This document shows positions 31,801 to 40,559 of a stretch of 64,000 nt of DNA, piece after piece. The stretch comes from Nitrospira sp. KM1. GTDB taxonomy: Bacteria > Nitrospirota > Nitrospiria > Nitrospirales > Nitrospiraceae. The notes below the pieces were generated by a model. The model worked only from the letters and a program-made list of their open reading frames with translations, did no database searches and was not told the origin of the DNA. Numbering within the stretch: position 1 is the stretch's first letter; each line of letters starts with the position of its first letter. Location of the stretch: assembly GCF_011405515.1 (NCBI RefSeq), contig NZ_AP022671.1, positions 620,001 through 684,000 on the forward strand. Direction: 5' to 3'. The position numbers and the translations under genes are program-made.

Positions 31801-32245
31801 CTTCGAGCGGATAGAGCCTGAGCAAATGGGCGGCAAAGCTGTGGAGCGTCCCGATTTGGGACTTTTCCAGATCGTCGAGCGCGGATTGAGCCCGGGTTGC
31901 CACGGTGTCCCGTGAAATATTGTAGTGCGCGCAGAGCGCCGGCACGGCTACCGCTCCCCCATCGGACACGGACCCCGCATCGCCGCGGGCCTGCTTGATC
32001 AAGGCGGTCAGGCGCTCCCGCAGACGCAGCTTCATTTCAGCTGCAGCCTTGTTCGTGAAGGTCAACGCCACGATCTCGGTGACGGCCACCGGAGCCGGTT
32101 CCTTGACGAGTAAATGCACCATACGGTTGACCAGCAGCGTCGTCTTTCCCGTTCCGGCGCCCGCGACGACGATGACGTTTCGTTCGAACGTCGTTTCCGC
32201 GAGCTCCCGCTGCACGAGGTCGCTGACCGTCTCGGCATCACGCAT
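28886..32245 (-). CDS. addA: AddA-like UvrD-family helicase/exonuclease
   Basis: The product has 1119 residues. The N-terminal Superfamily 1 helicase has Walker A VVAGAGTGKTTL at 26-37, the UvrD motif VLVDEFQDTDPIQYEIILAV at about 385-404, GDPKQSIYAFRRAD, and the late motifs LTIHKAKGLEFPVVVLPGL and RVLYVGMTRAKDMLVL. The C-terminal RecB-type nuclease shows EGVIDLIYRLDGRIWIADYK with the D..D-K catalytic pattern. With AddB it resects double-strand breaks for RecA loading. It overlaps the addB-like stop by 8 nt. Confidence 0.88.
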   Translation of the reverse strand: MRDAETVSDLVQRELAETTFERNVIVVAGAGTGKTTLLVNRMVHLLVKEPAPVAVTEIVALTFTNKAAAEMKLRLRERLTALIKQARGDAGSVSDGGAVAVPALCAHYNISRDTVATRAQSALDDLEKSQIGTLHSFAAHLLRLYPLEARLDPSFEEDDGSRFEEHFARAWDVWIDRELSREGRHHTLWREILRIADLEEIRNIARALAGDLVDLEAIKAQLMRDKPGPAERGWLVETRDRAAALLDRHDRPKRKKIEHMLAAAVAVLSAYGQEGSNAIDKISTTDLEWLEKDPGGTIVGWEKSEIKEASQYIGIAVQLLYVNDAFFKKLINLLASIIQDIRTSFTAQGRISFDGLLAGARSLLRDHPGVREQIKQAYRAVLVDEFQDTDPIQYEIILAVSERLGRHASTWHETTLEDGKLFIVGDPKQSIYAFRRADIEAFDRVVRKIESQQGMIHTLTTNFRSDAAVLEPVNDVFDRLFERRPHVQPSNVRLEVCRARRSPAVDPGVHLRVVSPDADAEAYGGQEATRAESEMLARWLKEDLFGRPGVKPGHVAFLFRKLTQADAYLEALQRHGIPYLIEGEKHFYRRQEVIDLINILRVLDNPHDSVAMAGILRSPLGGLTDRELFDLRERRLFTYLAPDRLTQWDHPRKDQIADLFKQLAYLHHEIAAFPLADAIQLVFDRLCMLELAAASIHGEQAVANLVKIKQTAAGLSDRPHMTLGGFVELMVSRLDERPDEAESPLAEESHDAIHILTIHKAKGLEFPVVVLPGLHQGSGGERSVPPVSYDWSTGLYGLSLGSHRTLGAVLVQEKAAIREEAERRRVLYVGMTRAKDMLVLSGGKTARAVGESVIELLRAIGEGDIGDPSTAAFTVGASAIPHVVVRGTVRKRQRRESGIVSDIPAIDPAGMASLWEERTGRWKAAQQRPRHVTPTGMSRPESAVRSPRMASSRAARDREQNRLVGILAHRILQRWEFAGGLEDMDVHMAAAQAILTAEQLPLVPSLTEEIRRMFAGFVQSEAYGRLRAATILGREIPFLMPWENGQVMEGVIDLIYRLDGRIWIADYKTDDVAGDEARERARQYEGQASIYRAAVERSLGESDAGFQFIFVRSGVTVDV

Positions 32246-35200
32246 CGTTCACCCGCAAGCTTCGAATCCCTTTCAATCCCTTGAATTCATCCGATCGGTA
32301 TGTGCGCCACCAGCTGGGCGAATGCTCCAATCGGCAGGCGGTTCTGTAGTCGCACATGTTGCAATAGGCATCGGGGATCATGAAAAATCGGCCGGCCAGG
32401 ATGCCGTCCAGCAGGATCTGCATCGTGTCATGAAGCCGGCTGTATTGATCCGAGCCGCGCGCAGGCATGTGGAAGGGCACTTTAGTCACCGGTTCCGACC
32501 ATCCGGGCGCCAGAAACATAAATTGCACTTCGTGCGGGATGCGGCCGCCCTCCACGGCCATATGGGCATAGACGGGAGGCTGGAGACGAAATCCCCGAAC
32601 TGCCGCCTGCAGCAGCTGGCGGTCCGTCGCCGTCATCGTGGACCCCATCTTGAATTTGTAATCGACGATTCGTACGGACTGCGTATCCGGCCGGCGGTCG
32701 ATCCGATCCACCCGTCCATGAACTTTCAAATGGACCTTCAACGGAACATCGTCCTTGGATACGACATCCGGCACGACGCCTTCATGTTCGACTTCGAATA
32801 CTTCGGGGATATAGCCGTCTTCGCGAAACGCGTTCAGATCGCTCTCGATCGCGGCCCGCATCAACACTTCAACGGTTTCCTTCGCCAGTTCCCACAGGAG
32901 GTAGGGACCCGCCGGTTTCCGCTCCTCGCATTCCCGGGCGGCCAGTTCGACGGACTCGTGGATCAACGCCGTCAATGCAGGATCCGCCAATGGCTGAAGT
33001 GGCCAGGCCGATGAAATGAGCGACCCGTAACAGAGGCGCAGCGCGGCATGGGCCAGCGTGCCGAGCACGGCGGCATCGACCGCCTGTCGCGTCGGCGGAG
33101 CCAGCGGTTCGAGCTTGAGCACGTCCGAGGAGAAATATTGGAACGGGCAGCGGGCATAGCGTTCCAGCGGTGTCGGCGCCATCCCGCGGCCGGCGATGCG
33201 ATTCCCGTGCGATTGGAGCAGGCCGGTCATTCCATCGAACGGCGTCAGGGCGGAATCCTCGTTTTCGATCTGAGCGAGCACTTCCATGGCATGCAGCAAT
33301 CTCTTGGCGTCTCGGCCCAAGGCCTCGGACAATTGCACGGCACCGCTCCCGTTCAGGGCAGCCCATCGAATCAATTCGTCCGGCGGCAAAAAATGACGCA
33401 GGAACGGCCGCTGGCGGATACGTTCCGTCAAGCGCCTCGGTGAAACTTCCACTGGCGGCTGATCGACGGAAAGAAGGCGTCCCGCCGTCTCGAGGTAGGG
33501 CGATGGAGCCAGCGGCCGCCCCTGCTCGTCCGAACGCTGAAAAGAGAGAAACAGCTTCCGCCCGGCCGACTGGCATAACAGCGCAAACAGCAATGACTCT
33601 TCTTCATAGCCGTCAAGTTTCTCGTCGACTTTGAAGCCGAGCGTGTCGTCGAGCACGGCGCGATGGCGGTCGCGCAGAAACGCATCTTCGCGGATGAAGC
33701 GGGGAAAGATCTTGTCGTTGAGGCCCACGACGAACAATGTCTTAAAGGGTATGCCCCGCGCGGCCATGGCATCCAGCACCGCCACCCCACCGTGCGAACC
33801 CGATTCGACCGGCACTGACGCACGTTCCAGTGCGCGCACCAATAGACTCACGAAGGACTCCCAGGTGAGTTCCTCCCCCATCGGCTCAAGTTCGTGCAGC
33901 TCGGACAGGACTGCATCGATTGCCGCCCACACGGCCCGCTCGTGAATCGTGCCGGCGTCTTCCGATAATTCTTCGCCGGGCCGCTGCACCGTCGTGTCAA
34001 CCAGACCCGCCAGCGCCTCGATCATCACCGTGATGCTTCCCCGTTCCGGGAGTTCCTCGCAAGCCGTAATCAGGTGGTCCACCTCACGGCGCAACTGTTC
34101 GATCACTTCGGCAGCCACGTTCCAGCGTTCGCATCTTCCGGCCAGTTCCGGCGTCTCCTCCATGTCCAGTCCGGAATCATTCACGCGTCTGAGCCTGTCC
34201 CATTCATCGAGTCCGCGCGTGATGTGAAGGATCGCGAGCACGATCTTCCATTGATCGGGACGCCGCTTCAGCTCGTCCCGGTCTCCGGACGCGCCGCGAT
34301 AGCGGTGCGACATGATCACGTCGAGCACGGCCGTTCGGTAGTAGTCGTTCATCCGCAGCGAAGCCAATTGAACCAGCACCTTGCAAACCGGTTCATGAAT
34401 CAGCGTGCGCGAGAGCGTGGTGGTAAAGGGGATGCGATGTCGATCGAGAACGGATTTGAGCTGCGGCGCATAGGGCTCCAGCGTGCGGGCGACAACGCCG
34501 ATCTCATCGAAGCGGTATCCCTGTGTCTCCACCAGATCCAGAATCGTCCGGCAGACGAGCGCGAGTTCCTCATCCGTGCCTGCAGCGCTCCGGACAACGA
34601 GTTCAACCGGTCCCGGTCCCGACGATCCGGAGTGACATATCGGGAGACCTACACGGGTGATGGTTGCCGAGCCTCCAACCATCGGCTGCAAATGCCGCTC
34701 GAAAAAACGGCGCGCAAACTCGAAGGCAGGCTCGTCGTCCAACGGAAATACGATGGTGACGGGCACCGTATGGCTGACGGCTTCGAACAGTGAAAGCTGC
34801 GCCTGCGTCAGATCGTAGACCCCGTAATAGATCACCTCCCGCATCTGCTTGAGAAATATCGAGGACGGCACGGCCGGAGTCACTGCACGGGCGAAATCGT
34901 CCGCCGTCCCGACCTCCAGAGAACGTGCGGCTTCCTTGACGCCGGCATAAACCGTGAACAGCGCACGCAGCCACTCGCCGTCATCCCGGCCGAAGTATTG
35001 TTCGTGAACGGCACGGAGCGCTTCGGGAGCGGCCACCCCGCCGTCGACGAGATCGGAGAGCGTCGCCCAGAGCGCGGTCCACGTCCCGGCAGAATCGGCC
35101 AGATGCTGCAACGGCGTCAGTCCCGTCAGACGATTTCTGACAATGTGCCGGGTGAGATGTTCAAAGAACAGATCCGCAACTATGCGGACAGGCGCGACCG

Positions 35201-35438
35201 GTGCCGGCCCTTCCGCGGCGATGCGAAGCGCGAGCTGATGAAATGTCAGAACATGAACGTTCAGCAGAGCGAGCGACCGGTCGACGGCCAGAAGCTGTTG
35301 AACGCGTTGAAGGAGCGTACGGGAAGGAACGACGATCGCGACCGCGGCAAAGGGATCAGCCCTTTTGGCCCGTGCAATCTGATCGCAAAGCGCGGATTCG
35401 AGATGGGGATGGAATCGGCCGGTCAGCACCAAGGGCAT
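32238..35438 (-). CDS. addB: AddB-like helicase-nuclease subunit
   Basis: The product has 1066 residues. It lacks a Walker A in the N-terminus but keeps the inactive-helicase layout of AddB/RexB (IVVPSRTLLQRVQQLL at about 36-51; GLNDKIFPRFIREDAFLRD). The C-terminal nuclease has HGRVDRIDRRPDTQSVRIVD followed by YKFK. Four Cys are placed as in AddB iron-sulfur proteins: one near residue 764 (RCPFQYFSSDVL) and three at the end (CNMCDYRTAC, about 1026-1035). The gene follows a zinc-ribbon microgene by 11 nt and is coupled to addA. Confidence 0.85.
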   Translation of the reverse strand: MPLVLTGRFHPHLESALCDQIARAKRADPFAAVAIVVPSRTLLQRVQQLLAVDRSLALLNVHVLTFHQLALRIAAEGPAPVAPVRIVADLFFEHLTRHIVRNRLTGLTPLQHLADSAGTWTALWATLSDLVDGGVAAPEALRAVHEQYFGRDDGEWLRALFTVYAGVKEAARSLEVGTADDFARAVTPAVPSSIFLKQMREVIYYGVYDLTQAQLSLFEAVSHTVPVTIVFPLDDEPAFEFARRFFERHLQPMVGGSATITRVGLPICHSGSSGPGPVELVVRSAAGTDEELALVCRTILDLVETQGYRFDEIGVVARTLEPYAPQLKSVLDRHRIPFTTTLSRTLIHEPVCKVLVQLASLRMNDYYRTAVLDVIMSHRYRGASGDRDELKRRPDQWKIVLAILHITRGLDEWDRLRRVNDSGLDMEETPELAGRCERWNVAAEVIEQLRREVDHLITACEELPERGSITVMIEALAGLVDTTVQRPGEELSEDAGTIHERAVWAAIDAVLSELHELEPMGEELTWESFVSLLVRALERASVPVESGSHGGVAVLDAMAARGIPFKTLFVVGLNDKIFPRFIREDAFLRDRHRAVLDDTLGFKVDEKLDGYEEESLLFALLCQSAGRKLFLSFQRSDEQGRPLAPSPYLETAGRLLSVDQPPVEVSPRRLTERIRQRPFLRHFLPPDELIRWAALNGSGAVQLSEALGRDAKRLLHAMEVLAQIENEDSALTPFDGMTGLLQSHGNRIAGRGMAPTPLERYARCPFQYFSSDVLKLEPLAPPTRQAVDAAVLGTLAHAALRLCYGSLISSAWPLQPLADPALTALIHESVELAARECEERKPAGPYLLWELAKETVEVLMRAAIESDLNAFREDGYIPEVFEVEHEGVVPDVVSKDDVPLKVHLKVHGRVDRIDRRPDTQSVRIVDYKFKMGSTMTATDRQLLQAAVRGFRLQPPVYAHMAVEGGRIPHEVQFMFLAPGWSEPVTKVPFHMPARGSDQYSRLHDTMQILLDGILAGRFFMIPDAYCNMCDYRTACRLEHSPSWWRTYRSDEFKGLKGIRSLRVNDA

Positions 35439-35449
35439 GGTCGGACATT

Positions 35450-35605
35450 TTACCCGGTCTCCGGCCCCAAAAGCTCACCGTTGCAATCCACGCAGGCCCA
35501 GTCTCCATCGATGAAGGACATGGGGTCTCCGCAGATCGGACAATCGGGGGGTTCACGATTGATCCGTGGAAGGATCGGCAACTCGATGTCATCTTCATCG
35601 ATCAT
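35450..35605 (-). CDS. Zinc-ribbon microprotein upstream of addB
   Basis: This 51-residue frame, from the ATG 35605 to the TAA 35450, reads MIDEDDIELPILPRINREPP, DCPICGDPMSFIDGDWACVD, CNGELLGPETG. Four Cys in two knuckles (CPIC at 22-25 and CVDC at 38-41) form a zinc ribbon; the N-terminus is acidic. TGAGG is upstream at about 11 nt. It lies 11 nt in front of addB in the same direction, so it is probably the first gene of the addBA operon. The role is unknown. Confidence 0.7.
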   Translation of the reverse strand: MIDEDDIELPILPRINREPPDCPICGDPMSFIDGDWACVDCNGELLGPETG

Positions 35606-35661
35606 ACGGTCTTGACCTCAGGGAATCGAATGGCAGCCGGAGGCTACGGATCGCAAAAGGA

Positions 35662-35928
35662 TCAGGTCTCTCGCGGACGCATCTTGAGTTGAAGGGCTTT
35701 TTCTGCACTCTCCCGACTGGGAACACCCACGAAAGTCAGGCGGCCGTCGATGATCGTCGCCGGTACGGCACGGACGGAATGACGGTTCGCAAGATCTTGA
35801 CCGTCCTGAGTGGTGATGTCGACTTCCCGATAGGAAAAGCTGTACTTCACGCGCAGCTGTTTCCACAGGCTTTTCGCCGACGGGCATGCGCCGCAACTGG
35901 GAGACACAAGCAAGGTAATATTCGGCAT
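35662..35928 (-). CDS. Small thioredoxin/glutaredoxin-like protein
   Basis: This 88-residue protein has a thioredoxin fold: NITLLVSPSCGACPSAKSLW with the redox motif CGAC at 12-15, the cis-Pro strand VRAVPATIIDGRLTFVG at about 52-68, and a final helix ESAEKALQLKMR. It has the size of glutaredoxin-like disulfide proteins, without a signal peptide. GGAGCC precedes the ATG at 35928. It may reduce the neighbouring peroxiredoxin or another disulfide; this is only inferred from proximity. Confidence 0.85.
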   Translation of the reverse strand: MPNITLLVSPSCGACPSAKSLWKQLRVKYSFSYREVDITTQDGQDLANRHSVRAVPATIIDGRLTFVGVPSRESAEKALQLKMRPRET

Positions 35929-36051
35929 GATGAAGGCTCCGGACTGTGATTCAATCGGATCTTAACACCGGCTTTTCAGCCGGTGCAAGAAGGCCATCGA
36001 CAGGTGCCGGAGCCGCACCGGCGTCAGATCACCCTGCTTTAGATCTTGGCT

Positions 36052-36615
36052 TCAGATCTTGCCGACCAGATCCAGGCTGGGGCGCAGCGTGCGATCTCCG
36101 GGCTTCCAACCGGAAGGACACACTTCCGATCCGTTTTCACGCACGAACGCAGAGGCCTGCAGCTTTCGGAGCAGTTCGCCCATGTCACGGCCGACGTTGT
36201 TGGCGTGCACTTCGTAGGCACAGAGGCGTCCGTCCGGATCGAAGATGAAGCTTCCGCGCAACGCCACGCCTTCGCGATGGATATACACACCGAGCGACTG
36301 AGCCAAGCGCCCGCCCATGTCCGCAAGGAGAGGAAAGGGGATGTTCTTAATGGCCTGCGACGTATCGTGCCAGGCCTTGTGCACGTAGACAGAATCCGTG
36401 CTGACGCCGATGATCTGAGCTCCGAGTTTCTTGAATTCAGCGTGACGCTTGCCCAGATCTTCCAATTCCGTCGGGCAGATGAACGTAAAATCGCCTGGAT
36501 AAAATACCAATACCAGCCACTGCCCGCGATAGCTGTCCAATGAAACCGACCGGATCTCCCGATCGTGATACACCTGGTACGTGCCTTCAGGAACCGCCTG
36601 CCCGATCGATGCCAT
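36052..36615 (-). CDS. ahpC: Typical 2-Cys peroxiredoxin (AhpC-type)
   Basis: This 187-residue protein reduces hydrogen peroxide and organic peroxides. The peroxidatic Cys47 is in FYPGDFTFICPTE, the resolving Cys166 in GSEVCPSGWKPGD near the C-terminus, and the catalytic Thr/Arg surroundings are conserved (ADMGGRLAQSLGV). I start at the ATG 36615, which has AGGAGGAG upstream; an in-frame ATG at 36663 would add 16 unlikely residues. No ahpF neighbour is visible; the thioredoxin-like gene at 35662 may supply electrons. Confidence 0.9.
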   Translation of the reverse strand: MASIGQAVPEGTYQVYHDREIRSVSLDSYRGQWLVLVFYPGDFTFICPTELEDLGKRHAEFKKLGAQIIGVSTDSVYVHKAWHDTSQAIKNIPFPLLADMGGRLAQSLGVYIHREGVALRGSFIFDPDGRLCAYEVHANNVGRDMGELLRKLQASAFVRENGSEVCPSGWKPGDRTLRPSLDLVGKI

Positions 36616-36663
36616 AACCGTTCTCCTCCTTGGCTGTGTGATCGTGAACGCTGCGACTTTCAC

Positions 36664-36864
36664 TAACAGGCTGTCGACAAAGTCCTCCTCACGCCGTGCG
36701 CCTCGCTGCGGCCTTGAGGCAAACCGACGCGTCTTGGCGCGGCGGAGCGGGTGGGTGAGAAAAGACGCCTTTCTGAACAGCCTGCAGGGCGTCCTACTGA
36801 CGCCCGTGACCTCAGACAGGACTCCATTTCCGAGGTCATCACGTAGTTTGTCAACACACTGCTA
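36664..36864 (+). repeat. Dispersed repeat with terminal inverted repeats, copy 1
   Basis: The left end TAACAGGCTGTCGACAAAG matches the inverse of the right end (TAGCAGTGTGTTGACAAAC read inward). The block TGACCTCAGACAGGACTCCA, continuing to the right end, is nearly identical to copy 2. There is no coding capacity. The last three bases (CTA) give the TAG stop of the minus-strand gene at 36862-37143. Confidence 0.75.
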
Positions 36865-37143
36865 ATTCCAATTGGTCACTCGTGATGAACTGCGATCTTC
36901 GTTCTGGCCCAGCAGCGCCGTGACCTGGCCGATTGCCGCCTGTTCGGCCTCTTCCCGATTGTCGTACGTGCCGGTCAGAATCGATTCGGTGTCGCGATGT
37001 TCGTGAAGGCCGCACTCCACCGTTCCTTTGACGCTCCACCGGTTATCCTGTTTTCGCACGAACGCGAGACGCACCGCGCACCCGGCTATGTGGATCTCTT
37101 TGACATCGTCTCGACTGTCCGTGTTGGGGTCCTGATCACCCAT
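36862..37143 (-). CDS. Hypothetical protein
   Basis: This 93-residue protein reads DDVKEIHIAGCAVRLAFVRK, QDNRWSVKGTVECGLHEHRD, TYDNREEAEQAAIGQVTALL. It is a small soluble alpha/beta protein with a strand-rich N-terminal half and one helix. I recognise no family. Its stop codon lies in the terminal inverted repeat of the dispersed element at 36664-36864, so the original C-terminus may have been altered by the insertion. It lies 11 nt behind the secreted-protein gene at 37155. Confidence 0.6.
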   Translation of the reverse strand: MGDQDPNTDSRDDVKEIHIAGCAVRLAFVRKQDNRWSVKGTVECGLHEHRDTESILTGTYDNREEAEQAAIGQVTALLGQNEDRSSSRVTNWN

Positions 37144-37154
37144 GTGTCATCACA

Positions 37155-37493
37155 TCAGCGTGGATCGGGTGGATGACTGGGCTTCCTGCCCGGAGGACTC
37201 TCCAGCTTATGCGGAGCGTTGCCTTTATCGCCGTCCCGCTCGTCAGGATTCACGGCCATTCCAGGATCGACGACCGGCGGCGTGACCACGGCGTCCGGAT
37301 TGGGAATTACGTCGGGCTGCTTCACCATGCCGGGATCCCGGGGATCCGGTGGAATATCTTGGCGAGGCGCCGTGGTGCCGGGCGGCGCCGTACCTGGATC
37401 GCGCGGGGCCGGCTGCGCGTCCTGGTCCGCCATCGCGCCGGATGCCATCAGCAAAACCGCCGAGCTCATGAAGACCGCGAGATGTCGTTTCAT
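37155..37493 (-). CDS. Secreted proline-rich protein
   Basis: This 112-residue protein has a classical signal peptide (KRHLAVFMSSAVLLMASGAM, cleavage near AMA-D). The mature part is of low complexity, rich in Pro, Asp and Gly, with repeats such as RDPG, DPRDPGM and VVDPGM. It is probably disordered in the periplasm. No function can be assigned. Confidence 0.65.
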   Translation of the reverse strand: MKRHLAVFMSSAVLLMASGAMADQDAQPAPRDPGTAPPGTTAPRQDIPPDPRDPGMVKQPDVIPNPDAVVTPPVVDPGMAVNPDERDGDKGNAPHKLESPPGRKPSHPPDPR

Positions 37494-37569
37494 AGACTTA
37501 CGTTAACATGCACCCTTCCGATTGCGCCACTGCAAATATGCCGAACACGGTTGCAGCAAGAAACCTTCT

Positions 37570-39183
37570 CTACCGCTTGCCGTCATATCCACGTTCTTGC
37601 CAGCGCTCCAGCAGTTGGATGCGGCGCCTCAATTGTTCGGCGGTGGCCTGATCGACGCGGCTGCCCGTTCGCCCGATCAGCTCCGCGTTCAACCGCCGGT
37701 GATCGATCCCGCTTTTGCGCGCGACGGAGGCCACAAGAAGGCGGTGCAGATCCCGCAAGTCCCGCTTTTCCTCGTGGAGCGAGACCGCGTGTTCCTGCTT
37801 GAGAGGCGATCGTTCCCCTTCTCCCCCGCCCTCATCTTCGCCGATCAGGGCATCGAGCTTGGCCACCGCGTTGAGCGGCACGTATTCCTTCTTTGAGACC
37901 ACCACCCTGCCGAAGAGGTCTCGCGGCACCGCGGGCATGACATCTTCCAAGACATGGTCGCGCTCGGCCTTGATCTGTCTGGCGTAGTGCACGAGCACCG
38001 GATCTTTCGGCAGATACAACCAGGCGCGTTGCGGTTTCGGCACGGAATCCTGCATGCGGACGAACCGTCCGACGACCTGGCGAAAATACATTTCAGTCAG
38101 CACGTTCGTTCCATAGACGCCGACACGCAGGCGCGGGATGTCCACACCCTCGCTGACCATGTTGACCGCCACCAGCCACTGCTGTTTCTGATGCCCGGAA
38201 AACTGTTCGATCGTACGCGACGCCGACGGATCATCCGATACGGCGACGACCGCCTTCGTGCCCGTCACTTTCCCGACCAGATCGGCCACCCACTTCGCAT
38301 GCTCTTGATCCATGCTGACGATGAGCCCGCCCGCGTCGGCTTGTTCGTCTTTTCTGAGCCGGCTCAACTGCGCATGCGCTTCCGTGATGACGGGTCCCAG
38401 CCAGCTTTCCTGCAGCAGCGCGGTCTTGAGCCGTTCCCGCTGAAGATCGAACTTCAATCCATCCTCGAAGGTCGCCGTATGCTCGCGTCCGTCCGACAGC
38501 CAGGTCAGCTCGCCTTCGTAACTGGGGAAAACAATCGGACGGCACACGCTGTCGCGGATGGCGTCCGTATACCCGTACGCAAAATCGGCCCGGCTCTCGC
38601 CGTGTTCATAGCGGATGAACGGAATGGGATTGTTGTCCGAGCGGAACGGCGTACCCGAGAGCACCAGCCGGAACACCGCCGGTTCGAATGCACGGCGGAG
38701 CGCCTTGCCCCAGTTCTTGCCGTCGCCGGCATGGTGCAATTCGTCGAGAATCACCAGCGTCTTTTTGCTCCGGCAACTGCGCTCGAAGACGGCCGGCGCC
38801 AGACAAACCTGTTGGTACGTGACGACGGCGCCGTGATAATCCGGTGCCTCGATGGTTTGTTCGTTGGTCAGAGCCGGATCGACATGGAGGCCGAAGCGCG
38901 CCGCCGCCTCGGACCATTGGGTCCGCAGATGATTCGTCGGACAGATGACCAGGACGCGGGCCGCCGCGCCCTTCATCAGAAAATCATGCGCGACGCGCAA
39001 CGCGAACCGCGTCTTGCCGGCCGCCGGCGTGGCCATCGCCAGGAAGTCGGATGCGCCATGGCCGAGTACGGCGTTCCAGGCGCGCTGCTGCCAGTCGCGC
39101 AACGCGGACGTCCAGACCGGTAATGGCCGCGCAGCCTGCGCGCGGCCCGTACGACGGGGTTCTTGTGTATTGCCCGGCGCCAA
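37570..39183 (-). CDS. Superfamily 2 DEAD/DEAH-type helicase
   Basis: The product has 537 residues. Motifs are the Q-motif-like RDWQQRAWNAVL at about 29-40, Walker A ATPAAGKTRFA at 51-61, motif Ia VLVICPTNHLRTQWSEAA, motif II VILDELHHAGDG at about 145, motif III LVLSGTPFRSD and motif VI VVGRFVRMQDSV. This arrangement resembles the Rad25/type III restriction Res group. It acts on DNA or RNA; the substrate is not readable. A dispersed repeat (39241-39447) separates it from the topoisomerase VI genes upstream. Confidence 0.88.
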   Translation of the reverse strand: MAPGNTQEPRRTGRAQAARPLPVWTSALRDWQQRAWNAVLGHGASDFLAMATPAAGKTRFALRVAHDFLMKGAAARVLVICPTNHLRTQWSEAAARFGLHVDPALTNEQTIEAPDYHGAVVTYQQVCLAPAVFERSCRSKKTLVILDELHHAGDGKNWGKALRRAFEPAVFRLVLSGTPFRSDNNPIPFIRYEHGESRADFAYGYTDAIRDSVCRPIVFPSYEGELTWLSDGREHTATFEDGLKFDLQRERLKTALLQESWLGPVITEAHAQLSRLRKDEQADAGGLIVSMDQEHAKWVADLVGKVTGTKAVVAVSDDPSASRTIEQFSGHQKQQWLVAVNMVSEGVDIPRLRVGVYGTNVLTEMYFRQVVGRFVRMQDSVPKPQRAWLYLPKDPVLVHYARQIKAERDHVLEDVMPAVPRDLFGRVVVSKKEYVPLNAVAKLDALIGEDEGGGEGERSPLKQEHAVSLHEEKRDLRDLHRLLVASVARKSGIDHRRLNAELIGRTGSRVDQATAEQLRRRIQLLERWQERGYDGKR

Positions 39184-39240
39184 CGCTGACCTCGTGTCAC
39201 ACAGTGGATTGTCGAATCTGAGCTCGGCGGATGGATGGCC

Positions 39241-39447
39241 TAGCAGGCTGTTGAGAAAGTCCGCCAGCGGCGTTCTCGCATCGCTCAGAGACTCAACGTA
39301 CGGGACAGAGTACGCTTCGCCTCTTCACTCGCTGCGGCCTTGCTGGACGGCCTTTCTGAACAGCCTGCAGGGCATGCTAATGCCGCCCGTGACCTCAGAC
39401 ATGACTCCATTTCCGAGGTCATCACGTAGTTGATCAACACACTGCTA
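39241..39447 (+). repeat. Dispersed repeat with terminal inverted repeats, copy 2
   Basis: The left end TAGCAGGCTGTTGAGAAAG and the right end (read inward TAGCAGTGTGTTGATCAAC) form imperfect terminal inverted repeats. The internal segment GGCCTTTCTGAACAGCCTGC and the block starting TGACCTCAGACATGACTCCA are shared with copy 1; the left half (CTCAGAGACTCAACGTACG) is shared with copy 3. The last bases CTA give the TAG stop of the topoisomerase VI A gene. Confidence 0.75.
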
Positions 39448-40551
39448 GTCGAGCCAGTCCTTTTCTTTGAGCTTTCTCGGCAGGTACTTCTTCGTCAGAT
39501 ACTGGAAGTCCTTGTTGGCCAGGGCGTCGAGCTCGTACTTGAGCCCGCTGGCGAGCATGCGTTTGATTTCCGCCTGCCAGGCGGGCTTCTGAAACCACTG
39601 GTAGTTCATCAATTCCTTCGCGCGGGCGATATCTTTTTCGTTGAGCTTGATCCCGACATTTCTTGGCAATTCATAGCGTTCCGGATCGGCGCTCGACAAT
39701 CCCATGAACTTGGCTTTGGGGATCGCCATACGCTGGCTTTCGAAGGCCAGGTTGATTGAGCCCTGTTTGACGACCGAATAGATGTAGTAGCCCCATGGAT
39801 CGTTGTCCACCAACACATAAACGGGAAGTTTGTGCTCCTCGTGCAGGCGCCTGGCGAGTCGCCTGACTCCTCTCGGCGGTTGGCCGTTGCCGGTCAGCAG
39901 CACGCAATTATAGCGCCGCCAGAACTTGTCTTCCGACAGCCGGTTCCATTGGGTGCCTTTCTCGACCAGCAGCAGAAAATCGGCCGTGCACCGGCGGATC
40001 TCCAGGTACTCGGGTTCGACAATCGAAGGAACGGAGTAGCCGCCCTTTCCCAACTTCGAACAGTCCACCCGATCGCCGTCGTCACCGAAGACCACCGGAC
40101 CGACGATGCTGCCGCTGTTTTCCGCCCGCACGTGAAGTTCCTCGCGCAACGCCGCGAGCGAGACTTCCAGATCTTCGATCACGGGATCGGATTCATCCTG
40201 CGTATCAAAGGTGTTCTCGTGAGAATCCTTGATCGTATGTTTCGTGCGGTAATAAATTTCACGAAGCGACGTCGTGAGGTCCGCTCTCTGCAATTCCGAC
40301 AAGGCATCGGCGACAAGGACGGTCTGCATGAACTTCTTGGCCATGCCGACATTGAAGAACGAGCGCGCCTGCTTCTTGCCCCCCATCTCGATCAGGCCCC
40401 GTCGTTCGTTGAACGACACGTTGGACAGGGCACGGATGGGAATTGAAAACGTCGGGTCTTTCGACCGGTCCGCGGCGGTGATCACGACGTCGGCCAGCCC
40501 GATGAGCTTCTTTTCGACCGCCGTTGTCTTCTTCTCTTTTGTCGTGGCCAT
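39445..40551 (-). CDS. top6A: DNA topoisomerase VI, subunit A (Spo11-like)
   Basis: This 368-residue protein is the cleavage subunit of the type IIB topoisomerase. It has a winged-helix CAP domain with the catalytic Tyr in LREIYYRTKHTIKDS (about residues 96-110), and a Toprim domain with Glu in LLLVEKGTQWNRLSEDK and the DxD metal site VLVDNDPWGYYIYSVV. The downstream helices GSINLAFESQRMAIPKAKF fit archaeal homologues. It forms an A2B2 complex with the neighbouring B subunit. The stop codon is inside the end of a dispersed repeat. Confidence 0.92.
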   Translation of the reverse strand: MATTKEKKTTAVEKKLIGLADVVITAADRSKDPTFSIPIRALSNVSFNERRGLIEMGGKKQARSFFNVGMAKKFMQTVLVADALSELQRADLTTSLREIYYRTKHTIKDSHENTFDTQDESDPVIEDLEVSLAALREELHVRAENSGSIVGPVVFGDDGDRVDCSKLGKGGYSVPSIVEPEYLEIRRCTADFLLLVEKGTQWNRLSEDKFWRRYNCVLLTGNGQPPRGVRRLARRLHEEHKLPVYVLVDNDPWGYYIYSVVKQGSINLAFESQRMAIPKAKFMGLSSADPERYELPRNVGIKLNEKDIARAKELMNYQWFQKPAWQAEIKRMLASGLKYELDALANKDFQYLTKKYLPRKLKEKDWLD

Positions 40552-40559
40552 GACAGTTC

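Noticed and set aside
28742-35615. Long plus-strand open frames (up to 339 codons) opposite addA and addB
   Set aside because: Typical antisense openness in GC-rich genes; the sequences are Arg/His-rich without domains.
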